Of a DNA stretch of 64,000 nt, positions 23,215 to 34,846 are shown one piece after another. A program made the translations under genes and the position numbers. How positions within the stretch are numbered: position 1 is the first letter of the stretch; each line of letters begins with the position of its first letter. This stretch comes from Mytilus edulis (taxonomy: Eukaryota > Mollusca > Bivalvia > Mytilida > Mytilidae), in NCBI RefSeq assembly GCF_963676685.1, contig NC_092354.1:66104241-66168240 (forward strand), in the 5' to 3' direction. Below the pieces are notes generated by a model. It was not told the DNA's origin and did no database searches. It was given only the letters and a program-made list of their open reading frames with translations.

Positions 23215-25140
23215 TCCTTACAGCCAAAAACTCCCTCCGTGTGAAACAGTATCTTTATAAATATTTTGTAGTTTCTTCCGACCGAATGAAATTACCTTTT
23301 CTAACCCATTAAAAATTTGTGAAATAACAGCCCTAACACCGACATTGGAAGCACCAGTTTCCAGTGTATTGTACTCGTATCGGGGTAGGGGAATGGGAGT
23401 AAGCCAGTTTTGGCGCAAGGCATGATACTGACCTCAGTGTATCGAAAGAAGTCTGATAATACGAGTCCTACTCAAATTATCACAAACTACATGTCCTTAT
23501 CATAAAATCTCTCTTGTAAAAAGATCACATTTCGATGGTTTCGACTTAAACCTAGCTTTTGACAGTCTACCCAAAACTTCATCAAGTTTTTCAATATAGT
23601 GTACCAAATCTGACGAAAAGATAGTTATACCATAAATATAAATAAGAAGGCTTTTCCATTGGAGTCCTCTAATTGTCGTTTTTATGCATCGTTAAAATAT
23701 ACTAGGAGCGTTACACAACCAAAAGGCATTATATTCAAATAGTCCATATTTAGTTGTAAATGCAACATTTTCTCTATCAGCCTCTTCGATGTCCACTTGC
23801 CGATAACCACTTTGAAGTTCTATGACAGAAAATATTGACGCCAACGCCAGACAGTCAAAACACAAGGCAGGGCAAAGAGTAGCTTCTGTGATGCGTACGT
23901 CATTGACCTGTTTAAAATCTATGCACCCGGGTACTGGGTTTTTTCCAGACCAAAATCACTGGGTGCCCAATTAGATTTAAAAGGGGTAATTACGCAAACC
24001 TCGAGTTGGTACTCAAGGTATTTCTCTTCCTCTCCCACGTGCACGTGCCTAGTTTAGTCTTGTTATTTTACTGTTGATTTTTATTTGCCTTAGGACTTCA
24101 GCTAATATTTGTTTTAAGATCTCGTCTTTAATTTCTCAAAACTCCCTTTATAGACCATTAGGGTGATCTGGTAGCTTTGGAATTCTAACATTATTCTCCA
24201 GGCTAATGACAAAGTGCATTTGCTCTAAATAGAATTTCTTCCTCTGTTTTCCAAATCTGCCACCCTTACTAGGATTTTTTCATTAAAGGGACCAGAAAGA
24301 CACCAGACAATCGAAATGTCATTTCATTGCATGGCTCCAAACCTGCGTATCTAGTGTCAACATTTCAGATTGGTGACATTAACCCGCAAATATTACATAA
24401 TTGTTTGTAGGAATTATTATTGAATCGCTTACACAAATTACACAAATTATTCAGAAAATATCATACCTGCGTTAAACTCCACAATCGACTCATGTACCCC
24501 GATCTTTATAACCCGTCTCATATTGATGGCAATATCAAATTCGTCAATGATATCACATCCTAATAAATCATCATCTCTTATTTGGGCTATGTTAATATAA
24601 ATTACGATATCTACGACAACAACCCCTTTGGTTTTCATTTTCTTTCCTTCTTCGGCAACAACTTCAACTCCTTTGTGATGGTTTTGACCCTTTCGGGAAA
24701 CCATCCAGAAATGACTCATTGATAACAGTTACGTCTGCCCCTATATCTATACCAGCTAGAGGCTTAATTGTAACTGCACTTATCCTATCAATAACTACCT
24801 CAAACTCTGTGTCTTCGTCATAGCCATTGACAAGTTCTATACTAATTGTGTCTGATTCTTAAATATATTCATTATTATTAGACAAGGTGTGGGTTTCTAC
24901 AATTTGAATTTCTTTACATTCTTTTCTTTCCCTTGATTGTTGTCCCCTTTTATCTATTAAATATTTAAAAAAAAAAACAAAAAAACAGACCCAGCCCACT
25001 GCAGTTTACCTTATTTGTTTGATTTTTTTAATAGCTAATTATGGCTGATACGTATTTTCCAATTTTGTATCCCTATCTCTTTTGAATGGACAGTATCTGC
25101 TTACATGTTTAAATGACATGTTCTTGGTGACAGGAAAAGC
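23215..25140 (-). pseudogene. Ty3/gypsy-type retrotransposon gag-pol remnant
   Basis: Reading the minus strand from high to low coordinate, a CCHC zinc-knuckle remnant lies near 25065-25130 (ending VSRYCPFKRDRD). A protease-end segment LLGCDIIDEFDIAINMRR lies at 24490-24580. Reverse transcriptase text follows at 23600-23830 (LQSGYRQVDIEEADRENVAF, then KYGLFEYNAF and LCNAPS), with LDEVLGRLSKARFKSKPSKC below it. RNase H text (ASNVGVRAVISQIFNG, EKVISFGRKKL) lies at 23240-23340. Domain order and motifs are those of Ty3/gypsy pol. The reverse transcriptase YxDD box reads YIYG, both aspartates being lost. A stop follows SIF and frames shift repeatedly, so it is inactive. I found no convincing flanking LTR pair. 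Confidence 0.8.
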
Positions 25141-26034
25141 AAGTAACTGGGTTATTATTTGCTGGTGTTTTGCCAATTTTTTATTCTTGTACTCCACCCC
25201 GTTGTTACCTGCTGGCTAGAAAGGGCCCCTGTCGTGTACGCTTGATGTTAATATTTGACAGGTATTGATGGCAAGAATTTCATCACCGAAAAGAGTTTTT
25301 TTTCGAGGAAGTTTACCAGTAGATGTTATGCTGATACTTCCTAACCAACCAATTTAGCATCACTTCATTCCATTACCGTTGTTTCTGTTTCTTACTCAAT
25401 AATTTTTGCATTGCTGTCTGCTGAATCATGACCATTCAATTCAATTCACTATCAGTTTCAGTGTTTGTTTCAGTAATTATGTCTCTGATATTAGGTCAGT
25501 TTCAGGGGAAAAAATCAAATGAGTTTATACAATAGTTTAACATACCTAATTATATTTGATTAACTAATACAATTGATTTTCGACTGATAAGCATCACTGT
25601 ATAAAATCACTATCCTATATCTGGTTCACTGAACAAACATGTGTTGGTTTAAACTGGAAAAAACAATATATTTGATTGCGAAAAATCAGTTGTAATAGTT
25701 TGAATTGGAAATTATTGATGTGATTGAACAAAAATTGAAATTATTTTGTAATATACTTTTAGATTATAAAAAAGGATAAAGCACATGTGGTGAGTACTAA
25801 TATATTACGAAGCATGATATATGTGTTAATTTACTAATGTACCTAATATGCACAGACATAGATTCAAATATTGATTACAATAAAAATATTGATTTTCTTT
25901 CTAATAGAATACATGTAACATATTTTTCACTACTTTATTCACAGGATACAGTAAGATAATTATATATGGAATCGAACACACCTTTCGTTTAGAACAGTAG
26001 AACTAAGTAAATCTTCCTATATTTTCCCGAACAA
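25141..26034. other. Interval between two retroelement remnants
   Basis: The upper part may hold gag remnants of the gypsy element, but I cannot read a reliable frame. The remainder is AT-rich and featureless. Confidence 0.3.
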
Positions 26035-26790
26035 GAGTTTATTTATTACGTATTTTCCAAATAGTCCATTTAAAATAAAGTATTATTGCAAAGTTTGGAA
26101 AATATAATAATTTTATAATCGCAATTCGGCAGTGTATGAGGGTGCCAGTTTCGAATATTTTGTCGTTCCCCACCCTTAAATAATGTAACTCCTTGATATT
26201 GCGAATACGACAATAATTTTCATTAAATATTTCATGCAATAACGTACAAAATTCTTTTTGTATGGTCCAAAATATAACATAAAATCAGATATGATTCCGT
26301 CCTCCCCTGGGGATTTTTTTTGTTTTTATAAATTGTAGAACTTTCATTATTTCCTCCGTGGTAGTACAAAAAAATGTATCACGGTCAAGTAATTTTTTTT
26401 CGTCATCCTTTAGTTTGTTTTCGATGTGACTTGTTAAATCTTTAGCACTTTACAAATGCCATCCCTTGGAGCTAAATAAATTTGAGTAAAATTTAACTTG
26501 CTCATTTAGTATTTCGTCTATATTGTATTTATAATGCCCATTATCTGTTTGTATTCGACTCCATAATTTGTTTTTTCCGTTTTGCTTTTCGGGATACAAA
26601 AAGTAGTTTGACGATTTTTCCCCTTCTTCCGCCCATTTTACACGCGCTCTTATTTTAGACTCCTCTGATTTATGCTCAAAGAAATTTTTAATAAGTGATT
26701 CTATACAGTACTATTTAATTTGAGTTTTTCTATTTTCGTTTCAATATTAGTAATATAACTTTTTTAAGATCTTTTGTTTAAGGTTAATAA
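26035..26790 (-). pseudogene. LINE reverse transcriptase remnant (N-terminal RT region)
   Basis: The minus strand between about 26730 and 26280 reads EESKIRARVKWAEEGEKSS, NYFLYPEKQNGKNKLWSRI, DEILNEQVKFYSNLFSSKGW and, below 26350, EEIMKVLQFIKTKKIP and FYVIFWTIQKEFCTLL, then MHEIFNENYCRIRN at 26239. The order (charged RARVKW-EGEKS block, YF-L-EK, E-FY-LF, then the K-PG-like segment) is that of the linker and first RT motifs of LINE ORF2. The PG motif is degraded and frames shift, so it is inactive. Confidence 0.7.
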
Positions 26791-26799
26791 TACAAAAAT

Positions 26800-27582
26800 T
26801 CAAGAATTTTTGTTTCAGGTTTTACTTACTTCCATTTTTAACTTCTTGTTTTGGCCAATATTCAAGCAAACATGACCTGAATCATTATTTGATTCACATA
26901 GCTGTAGACTAAGAAACACAGTATGACCTGAACGACCGAATAACTTAATAAGATTTACCGGATAGTGGTTTTAAATCTTAAATAAAAGAATATGTTTGTA
27001 ATAGATTGACAAAATGCATGTATTAAAGGGAACGACAATAAATGGCAATACAATAAACCAAATGTATGCAAACTGTAAACCAATCAGAGTGGTATATTTA
27101 GATATCATACATTGGTCATGGTATAATAAAAAAAAAACATTGTTAAATATGATACTCAAACCAGTTTTGTATCTTGCGATTGCAAGTTAACAATTTAAAA
27201 TATTTGAGTGAACGTATTGACTTTCCGATATCCAGAAAAGAAAGATTATCGCAGTTAATATGTGTGATTTATTTGTCATGAATAGTCTTGATTTATATTG
27301 AATGCTTTGTCTTAGAAATTATTATACTACTTTAACTACAAAAATACGATAATCAAAGTAATGTTTTTACGTAAAACGTCACTATCAGACTGTGATAAAC
27401 CGATTAAATAGCAATGCAAGTTATGTTTTACATGTAGGATTTGCTTTTTTGCTGTTTGACATATATATGGGACCTCAAATTATTACTTGGATATATAGGT
27501 TTCACCAGATTCAATATATAACCCCCAAAGGGTTACTAAGGAATACGAAATATGGTCACTTCGTCTTCATCCGATGGTAGTG
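26800..27582. other. Non-coding interval
   Basis: AT-rich, with no exon or recognised repeat. Short hydrophobic frames near 26971 and 27392 show no motif. Confidence 0.4.
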
Positions 27583-29115
27583 AAACCCTTGCCAAAGTGG
27601 GGCGTCCGTTTGGCTGTGCGGGATAGAAAAGGTTTGCAGCCACGTCCGGAAAGAATTGGGACTAAATTCTGACGCCTGGTGTAAAGAGAGTGTACGCTCT
27701 TTGGATGTGTGATGAACCCTTGCAACAACTCTTTGAAGGGTCCATAGGTGGCCTGTTGCAAGGCAAAATTTCGGTCCCTGTCCAATCTACCTTCATTTTC
27801 GAGTGACAGTCTAAATTTCCCCAACCATCATCCAGGATGGCCTCTATCATTGGCCAAGTGGGCTTTTCTCATCACTTGGCGTCCGTCGTGAACTTTTACA
27901 AAAACCTTCTTATCTAAAACTAATGGGCAAAATTTAACCAGACTTAACCATAATCATCATTTTTGATATCTTGTTTAAAAAATGTGTCTGGTAACCCGGC
28001 CAACCAACCAAGATGATCGCCATGGTTAAAAATATAACATGAGGTAAAATGTAGATTTTGTCTTATATCTCTGAAACTTAATCAATTATAGCAAATCTGA
28101 CAGGTGTAAAATGTTTATCAGGTCAATATCTATCTACAGTAAAATTTTCAGATGAATCAAACAACCCGTTGTTGGGTTGCTGCCCCTGAATTGATAATTT
28201 TTAGGAAATTTTGCAGTTTTTAGTTTTTATCTTGACTATTATTATAGAAAGAGATAAACATAAACAGCAATTATGTTCAGCAAAGTAAGATCTACAAATA
28301 AGTCGATATGACCAAAATGGTCAGTTAACCCCTTTAGGCATTATTGCCCTTAATAGTAAATTTTTAACAATTTTTCGTACATTTTTGTAATCTTTTAAAA
28401 AAATCTTCTCTGAAACTACTAAGACAAATGTAACCAAACTTGTCAAAATCATCATTAGAGTATATAGGTTTAGAAATGTGTCTGATGACCCTGCCCGCGA
28501 ACCAAGATGGCAGTCATGGCAAAAAATTGGTCATAGGGTGAAAAGCAGTTTCTAGCTCATATCACTGGTACCAATACATAAAGAAAAAATCTGACATAGG
28601 TTAAAATTGTTCATTTGGGCCTTTATCTGTCCTGAAATATTTAGACCAATCAGGCTACCGGTTGTTGGATTTGCAGCTTTAGGTTATTATCTTGAATATT
28701 ATTATAGATAGAGATAATCTGTAAACAACAATAATGTACAGCAAAGTAAGACCTACAAATAAGTCAACATGATCAAAATGGACAATTGACCCCTTATGGA
28801 GTTATTGCCTTTTATAGTCAATTTTTAACAATTTTCATAAATTTTGTAAATTTTTGTAATTTTTTATAAAATATGTTCCACTGTTACTACTGGGCCAAGT
28901 TCATTATAGATAGAGATATATTTAAGCAGCAATACTTTTTAGTAAAGTAAAATCTACAAACACACCACCAAAACACAATTTTGTCATAAATCCATCTGTG
29001 TCCTTTGTTTAATATGCACATAGACCAAGGTGAGCGACTGTATTATTTGTTTACTTTTTCTCGGCCTGGACATGCATGAAATATTTGCCACTGGACGTGA
29101 AGCAACCAACAATAA
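27583..29115 (+). repeat. Composite interspersed repeat (family G) with internal tandem units
   Basis: It begins CCCTTGCCAAAGTGGGGCGT and CCGTTTGGCTGTGCGGGA, then AACCCTTGCAACAACTCTTT and CCCAACCATCATCCAGGATG. It ends CATGAAATATTTGCCACTGG and GCAACCAACAATAAATCAAT. The interior 27870-28980 has about two and a half worn tandem units of roughly 480 bp. Each contains AAAAATGTGTCTG, AACCAACCAAGATG, ATTATTATAGA-AGAGATAA, and GAC-AATGGTCAGTTAACCCCTT-like text. Related fragments occur at 37540-37700, 46645-46745, 53545-53830 and, inverted, 56040-56215. Frames in it (for example 27567-27850 minus) are not host genes. Confidence 0.8.
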
Positions 29116-29628
29116 ATCAATCAATTCAGATTATGTATTCATTTTAATCTGTTGCTAGTCTGTGTTGTTATTTGTTTTACTTGAATGCAAAATTAAGTTC
29201 TGCATTTTGTTGAACATTATATACATTTTCAGCCTTTCTTGTGAAATATATTGTTTAGTTATTGGCAGGACAAATCATCATGTCCATTATACTCCTGTCT
29301 TTGAATATCAAATGGTCTCTCGGAAATATAAAAAGAAATAAATACACATTGGTTAAGATTCACACTATATATAAGATGTTATAATATATCTTTGTACAAA
29401 TAACAGGTATACAAATAAGTTTTTGCTTTTAAAAAGTCTCCTGTTATCCCGCTTCCATGTTGAGCAAGCGGTAACGTGGATATTTAATTTTCCGTACCAG
29501 TTCATTTTGGGGTCCTCTTCGCGGTTCGCATTTCAAATATTCCGATTTATTTGAGAATTTAGACAGTGATTCGGACTTAAATAACTGAAATTTCGAGTAT
29601 GGAATAAATTTCAGGATATAAACAAAAA

Positions 29629-29763
29629 TATATGTACATTGTCGGAAGATATAACATTTATTTGTACTCGCTTCAAAACATGAGAAAAGCCAGGCAAGCC
29701 TCGCTTTTCGTCCTGTTCCTAAAGCTCCTACAAATAAATATTATATTTTCCGACAATGTACAT
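29629..29763. repeat. Inverted repeat in the 5' region of the TRIM gene
   Basis: The arms ATGTACATTGTCGGAA (from 29632) and TTCCGACAATGTACAT (to about 29763) are fully complementary, with further partial pairing (GATATAA against TTATATT). About 90 bases lie between them. The right arm ends about 96 bases before the preferred ATG at 29860. If transcribed, it would fold into a strong 5'-UTR stem. Confidence 0.8.
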
Positions 29764-29859
29764 GCATATATTGTATATTTATCGAAAGTTGCTAATCATA
29801 AAAACCTGTACATGTATCTATATATGTTTATAAAATTGTCTTTTAAGTTAATCACAAAG

Positions 29860-32800
29860 ATGTCGGAAAACAATGGCCATGCTTTAGTTATGGAGTTACG
29901 ACAAAGGTATTTGGAATGTGGAATATGCACCGAGGTTTACGACGAGGGTGTTCATGTCCCAAAACTACTCCCATGTCTGCACACATTTTGCATAAAATGC
30001 ATTCTCACTATGCACAAAGGAAATTCTTTGATGTGTCCATTATGTAATCAGATGCATAAACTTAAAAAAGGAGATCTATCAAGTTTACCAAAGGACAACA
30101 CAAGACGTGATTTAACAGATTTTTTACAAAAACATAAGAAAAATGATTTAGAAAAATGTGCAATATGCAGGAAAAACAAACATTTATCTGTCACATGTGA
30201 AACATGTGTTATGCGAATTTGTTCGGATTGCTTTCAAAAGCACCAGCGCATCTACCCAATGCACGATTTCATGACAGAAATGGTTCCATTTTCTAATAAA
30301 ATAAAAGAAAATGATTTGTGTGATCAAACTGGCCACGATAGAGGGCGTTTACGGTTTTTTTGTAAGGATTCAAAGTGTGAAAAACTTCTCTGTGCAACGT
30401 GTGTTATAATGGAACATAAAAATCACCCAGTAGAAGATATTGATTTAATGATTGCTGATCGAAAAAAATCTTTTCAACAGTTGCTCCAAAGTGTGAGAAA
30501 TAAACATACAACTGTAAAAGATCTTGAAAATAGATCAAAAAAGAGTATTCGATTGCTGAATGATCAGGCAAAAGCTTACAGGAAACAAGTTAACGATTCG
30601 TATGCTAAAGGTGTTCAAAAGCTTCGTGAAAAAAGAGAAAAAGTTATTGACTGCTTAGAAAAGATACACGAAAGAAATGAAAAGCGTTTGACTACAACGA
30701 ATGAAAAATTGACATCATTTCTTGTAAATGCAAACGAATGCTGCAAAATATCAGAAGAGCTTCTGGAAAATTCTTCTAAAAATCCATTTTTGACGCTTGA
30801 ACGGACTGTGCGTGAACATCTGCGCAATTTTTTGGTTTCTGAGATAGACCAATTAGACGTTCAAGGAAACAGTCTTTCAAATGAAATAGATGAAATTTCA
30901 AATAAATTTGAAGATATCATAAATGAATTAGATAAAGTGGACGGAACAAAACAAGCAGGTAATATTGGTTAACTAAACAAATCATTGATTGGCAATTTAG
31001 TTGCTGTCTCATTGAGATGTACCAAAGAAGTCCATCTATTCATAATATATATGCATGTATATAGATGTATAAATTTTTATACAATATTTCTCTCCTTGAT
31101 ACAATTAAGTTGTCAGTTTACAAATGCTGGCATGACAAGGTATTTTTTTTTTACATCTACTTGTACCAAAAACTGTATTTGACGTCATAGACCCTTCCAA
31201 TCACATGAAAAAATCGAAACTAATTTATGTAGGGAAAGGTGCGAAACAGGTTTCTGTAAAAAATAAACAAAAACCGGTAACGCAAATTCCTAAACATTTA
31301 CATGCGTAGTACCAACATTTACATTCCCGTGTGTTTTCAAACGTACAATTTACTAATGTTATATATGCCTTGCACTTATCTCTGTGTACTGTTATGTCCA
31401 CTTGGCTCATCAGTTTTCTCCACCGTGAAATGTTGTAGCGTTGTATCATTATTTTTTACTGTTTTATCGATTGTATTTTTCTTATCTTACTTTTTTACTT
31501 TCGTATTCGTAGTGTATTATTTCATTACTCAAGATATTAGAGGAGATAATTGCAAATATTTTGTTTTCTCTGTTTATACATAAGTACATGTATGCTAACA
31601 TATCTACTAGAACAGGAAAATATTCTGGACTTATACCGAGCAAAATGAAAAAAATATTCTGGACCTCATTTGATAATTACTATTATGTTTGTATCTCTTT
31701 TCACTTTTTCAATTTAACATTTGTATTAGCTATAATGGAGGTGGCTAGATTTTTACTAAATGCCAGCATAGCCAATCTCCAGAAGATTGGACGATTCCTA
31801 TACCAGTGTCTTAAAGTGATAACAGTTTCACTGATCATAATAGGAATAGTGGTTCCTTTCATGGCTTGGACACCAATGAATGAATTTTATCCAGGATATG
31901 GTATGTTGTATTTAATACATATAAAACATGGATAAAACACTCTTTTATACATTATAAGCGGGCTAGTGTTACAAAAATCTTTGTGAAACTTTTATCTTTA
32001 GTAGTCGTCATTAATAAACTTAGAAATAAGAATAGACTAACTAAAAATACTCAGGAATATACAAGGTCAAAAGTGCTATATATTTTGGATGGATAATATT
32101 AATGATCACTTGATATATATTTGATTATCCATACAGAGATTTATTTAAGGAGTATAATTCCAACTGCTGTATTTGACAAATATCATGCTAGCCAATGTGA
32201 CAAATCACCCAATCATGAAACAAAGTCGACGATGTGAAAATTTAAGATCACAAAACGGCCCTCGGTATTCAGCAAAATCCATATCAAAGAGTAAGCCGTA
32301 GATGCTCCGAATTGAAGAATATCAAACAGACGGCTTATTGTTTACTACAAGATTGGAAAAATAACTATGACAGACGAAACTCAATGTCATTCGCTAGATG
32401 ACGAGTTCCTGACTTTGAACAGGCACATAAGAATCGTTACGGTGACAACTTTATTTGAACGCTAATCGCTTCTCCTAAAATTGCGTATTAGCCATAACCT
32501 ATGGACGCATGATTATCATTGGTCATAAAGATTCATAATATCTAATAATATTAGTAGATTTAGCTAACGAGTCTTTATATTTGAATAAAGTAACATACAC
32601 TTTTAGTGGAAAATTCTTATAACGTAATTTATTCAGATACAATTAAAAAATGTTTGCTAGCCTCTCTCTGTGACTAATGTAAGATAACTCTGGTTAATTG
32701 TCCCAAAATTTTATCATTACGGAGAGATAATATGATGCGGTTTTTCATTTAGTCTTTTTTCAAAAAAGTTAGAATTGTTTCCAAAAGGATCCAATCAAAA

Positions 32801-34403
32801 TGTTTCACTAAAGCATTTGGCATAAGTTTGAAGTTTCTGGAATAAACAGGTGGCTATGATGTTCCATTTTTTGTGCTTGTGATTATTTGTTCGTCGTTGT
32901 GTTTGTGTAACACTTAATTCATGCATTTGTCCTCAGGGGTCGAGTGAAATATATTTGTTTGAACTTTTTTTAAACTTACTCAGAAAATACACGAACTACT
33001 TGCTTTTCATAGATCATAATTAAAGTGTTTACTAATTGATGTTATATGGTTGTTATACAGTATATCAGTATATACCTCTAACAGTATTAGACACAATACA
33101 TATCGTTTCCTCGCATCAACTTACCCAAATAAAGATTTATTTAAAGCCTGAACATTTTAACAATGTTTATTTTTATCCGTGTGTGAATTTTAATATTGTC
33201 ACAATTTTCGGTTTAGATTTGACAATATACCAATATTTTTCAGGCTTTTTATAAATGTTAAGCGCCTCTGATCAATAAATAGCAAATTTAGAACAGTTTT
33301 GAATGCATGAACATTTTAGGCTTATGTGAAGTTTATCACGCGTTTTAGAAATCGAGATCTTTCTGAAATACAACTTGCATATGATTTCAATCCCTTCAAT
33401 ATTAATCATTGCTTTATAAAAATCTAGATGTATGCACTTACATGCTTTAACATAACTGTCGTCTATTTGTTCATGTTGATTTCATTTTTTTTTAAATTAA
33501 ATTAATAAATGTACGTGGTTAGTTCCAGATTTACATTTTGATATAGAAAGGAACATTCCATATATGTTTCCATGTAACACGGCTGACAACAAAACAGTGT
33601 CGACAAGTATTAGTGAAAGCGGTATGATTTGCAGACAGTCTCAACACAGAAGTAGACGGATTTATGGAGAAAACGGCTTCAGTAGAAGAAAAGAATATCA
33701 CTTGGATATTAAACTTATAATTGAAACTAGAAACAATAAAAAGAAAAAAGAAAAAAGCATTCAGTTTGAGAGAAGAGACGTAAATGATGTCATATTTGAA
33801 TTTGGTATAACAACTAAAAAGGACGATAGTTCATTATACTTGTATGAGAGGAAACATGATTCATGGGGAATAACAGGATATGCATGCAAAAACGATGTGG
33901 GAATTTGTTTGCGAACTAATGAAAAACAACTATTTTCCGAAAATGCAATATTTAAGATCAGGAGAAATAAAAGCTTCATAGAAGCTTCTTTTACAGTTAA
34001 AATTGAACTACAGAAACGTAGATGTGAAATTTTGTCAAATGATGTCCCACTGCATATCTTCGAAAACGTATCCAATGAGTTTTTTGTATGGCCTGTATAT
34101 GGAATATATGATGACAAGAAATATATTTCGTTTACACTTACATCTGCAGGTCAGCTGTTTGACAGGTCAACACTTTTTCCTAATGTTCCCTTATTTATAT
34201 CCGGAGAAAACACAGTGTTTGCCAACCGAAATTTAACACTTGGTACAAAAACAGTACTGTTTAATGAGTTCCAAAGATTTGTTTCGATTAAACCCTTAGA
34301 TAACTTTCGTCGTTATGAAAACATAATTCACATACTGGAAATAGTAATTCCCGAATTCATAAATTTACCAAATAATACGGTGCAACAAAATTGGTACCGT
34401 TGA
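29860..34403 (+). CDS. TRIM-type E3 ubiquitin ligase with transmembrane and SPRY-like regions, C-terminally truncated
   Basis: The predicted exons are 29860-30958, 31730-31900 and 33529-34403. Both introns have GT/AG ends and phase 1, and the join stays open for 714 codons. Exon 1 encodes a C3HC4 RING (Cys20, 23, 39, His41, Cys44, 47, 59, 62), two B-box zinc regions (about 100-135 and 154-190) and a long coiled coil (about 205-365). Exon 2 supplies a hydrophobic helix (about 396-413, VITVSLIIIGIVVPFMAW). Exon 3 encodes a SPRY/B30.2-like region with SWGITG (about 536) and VWPVYG (about 615). RING proteins of this class pass ubiquitin from an E2 to targets and often act in innate immunity. The stop at 34401 is created by a small insertion, so the ancestral C-terminus is cut by about 139 residues. 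I start at 29860 because 76 upstream in-frame codons fall on an inverted repeat and lack RING-family character. Reading through the first donor would give a 370-residue form without membrane or SPRY parts. Confidence 0.75.
31901..33528 (+). other. Intron 2 of the TRIM gene
   Basis: GTATGTTG donor at 31901 and TTCCAG acceptor ending 33528. Inside, about 32140-32560 resembles worn family A sequence (GATGACGAGTTCCTGACTTT near 32398). No additional exon is evident. Confidence 0.6.
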
Positions 34404-34425
34404 TTTTATTTTTACCAAATAATAC
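34364..34425 (+). mobile_element. 32-bp repeat-derived insertion with 15-bp direct repeats in TRIM exon 3
   Basis: TTTACCAAATAATAC occurs at 34364-34378 and again at 34411-34425. The intervening 34379-34410 matches family D sequence at 828-859 in 29 of 32 positions by eye, including GGTACCGTT and TTTTATT. The 47-bp net gain shifts the frame by two and adds the TGA at 34401-34403. The downstream frame then continues with the same residues (NNTV) and stays open to 34846. Confidence 0.85.
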
Positions 34426-34846
34426 TGTACTTCTAGAAATGGGATTCATGGTGGAGACTCCTTGCAAGGATACTGTGATCATTGATGGAAAATTTTTCCT
34501 CACAAACAGCTTCACGTATTACACAAGCTTCTCCGGTTTAAAGAAGTCAGTTGCTTACTGCATAGAAGATTCGTTATTGAAAGTATGCAGTCTTCAAGGA
34601 TTGTTTTCGGGTATGCGTAAACTAAGACTAATATTTAATTTCAACACATTAAGTTCGTCTATAATATTCTCATTGTTCAATGAAATGTCTTTCAATTGCA
34701 TGTTCTTATCTACAGAACCTTGGGTCACGATGCCCCGGCTTTTTATCAGAAGGAAGTGCGAAGTAAGTGAACCTGGTATTATTATTTCTATTCATGCTCC
34801 GAGCGTATTGGAACATTTCTTTTATAGTAGGATAAGTTGTAACTAA
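34404..34846 (+). pseudogene. Displaced C-terminal coding segment of the TRIM gene
   Basis: After the insertion the original reading frame continues from 34411 to the TAA at 34844-34846, encoding about 140 further residues rich in Phe, Ser and Cys (for example ETPCKDTVIIDGKFF, SGLKKSVAYCIEDS). Without the 47 bp, the three exons give one frame of 847 codons including the stop. I do not recognise this segment as a domain. It is untranslated unless a non-inserted allele or another splice form exists. Confidence 0.7.

Noticed and set aside
27567..27850. Two overlapping minus-strand frames
   Set aside because: They lie on the 5' part of family G, an interspersed repeat, with no motif.
29632..29859. 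76-residue N-terminal extension of the TRIM protein
   Set aside because: It overlies an inverted repeat and lacks family character; the RING starts soon after the ATG at 29860.
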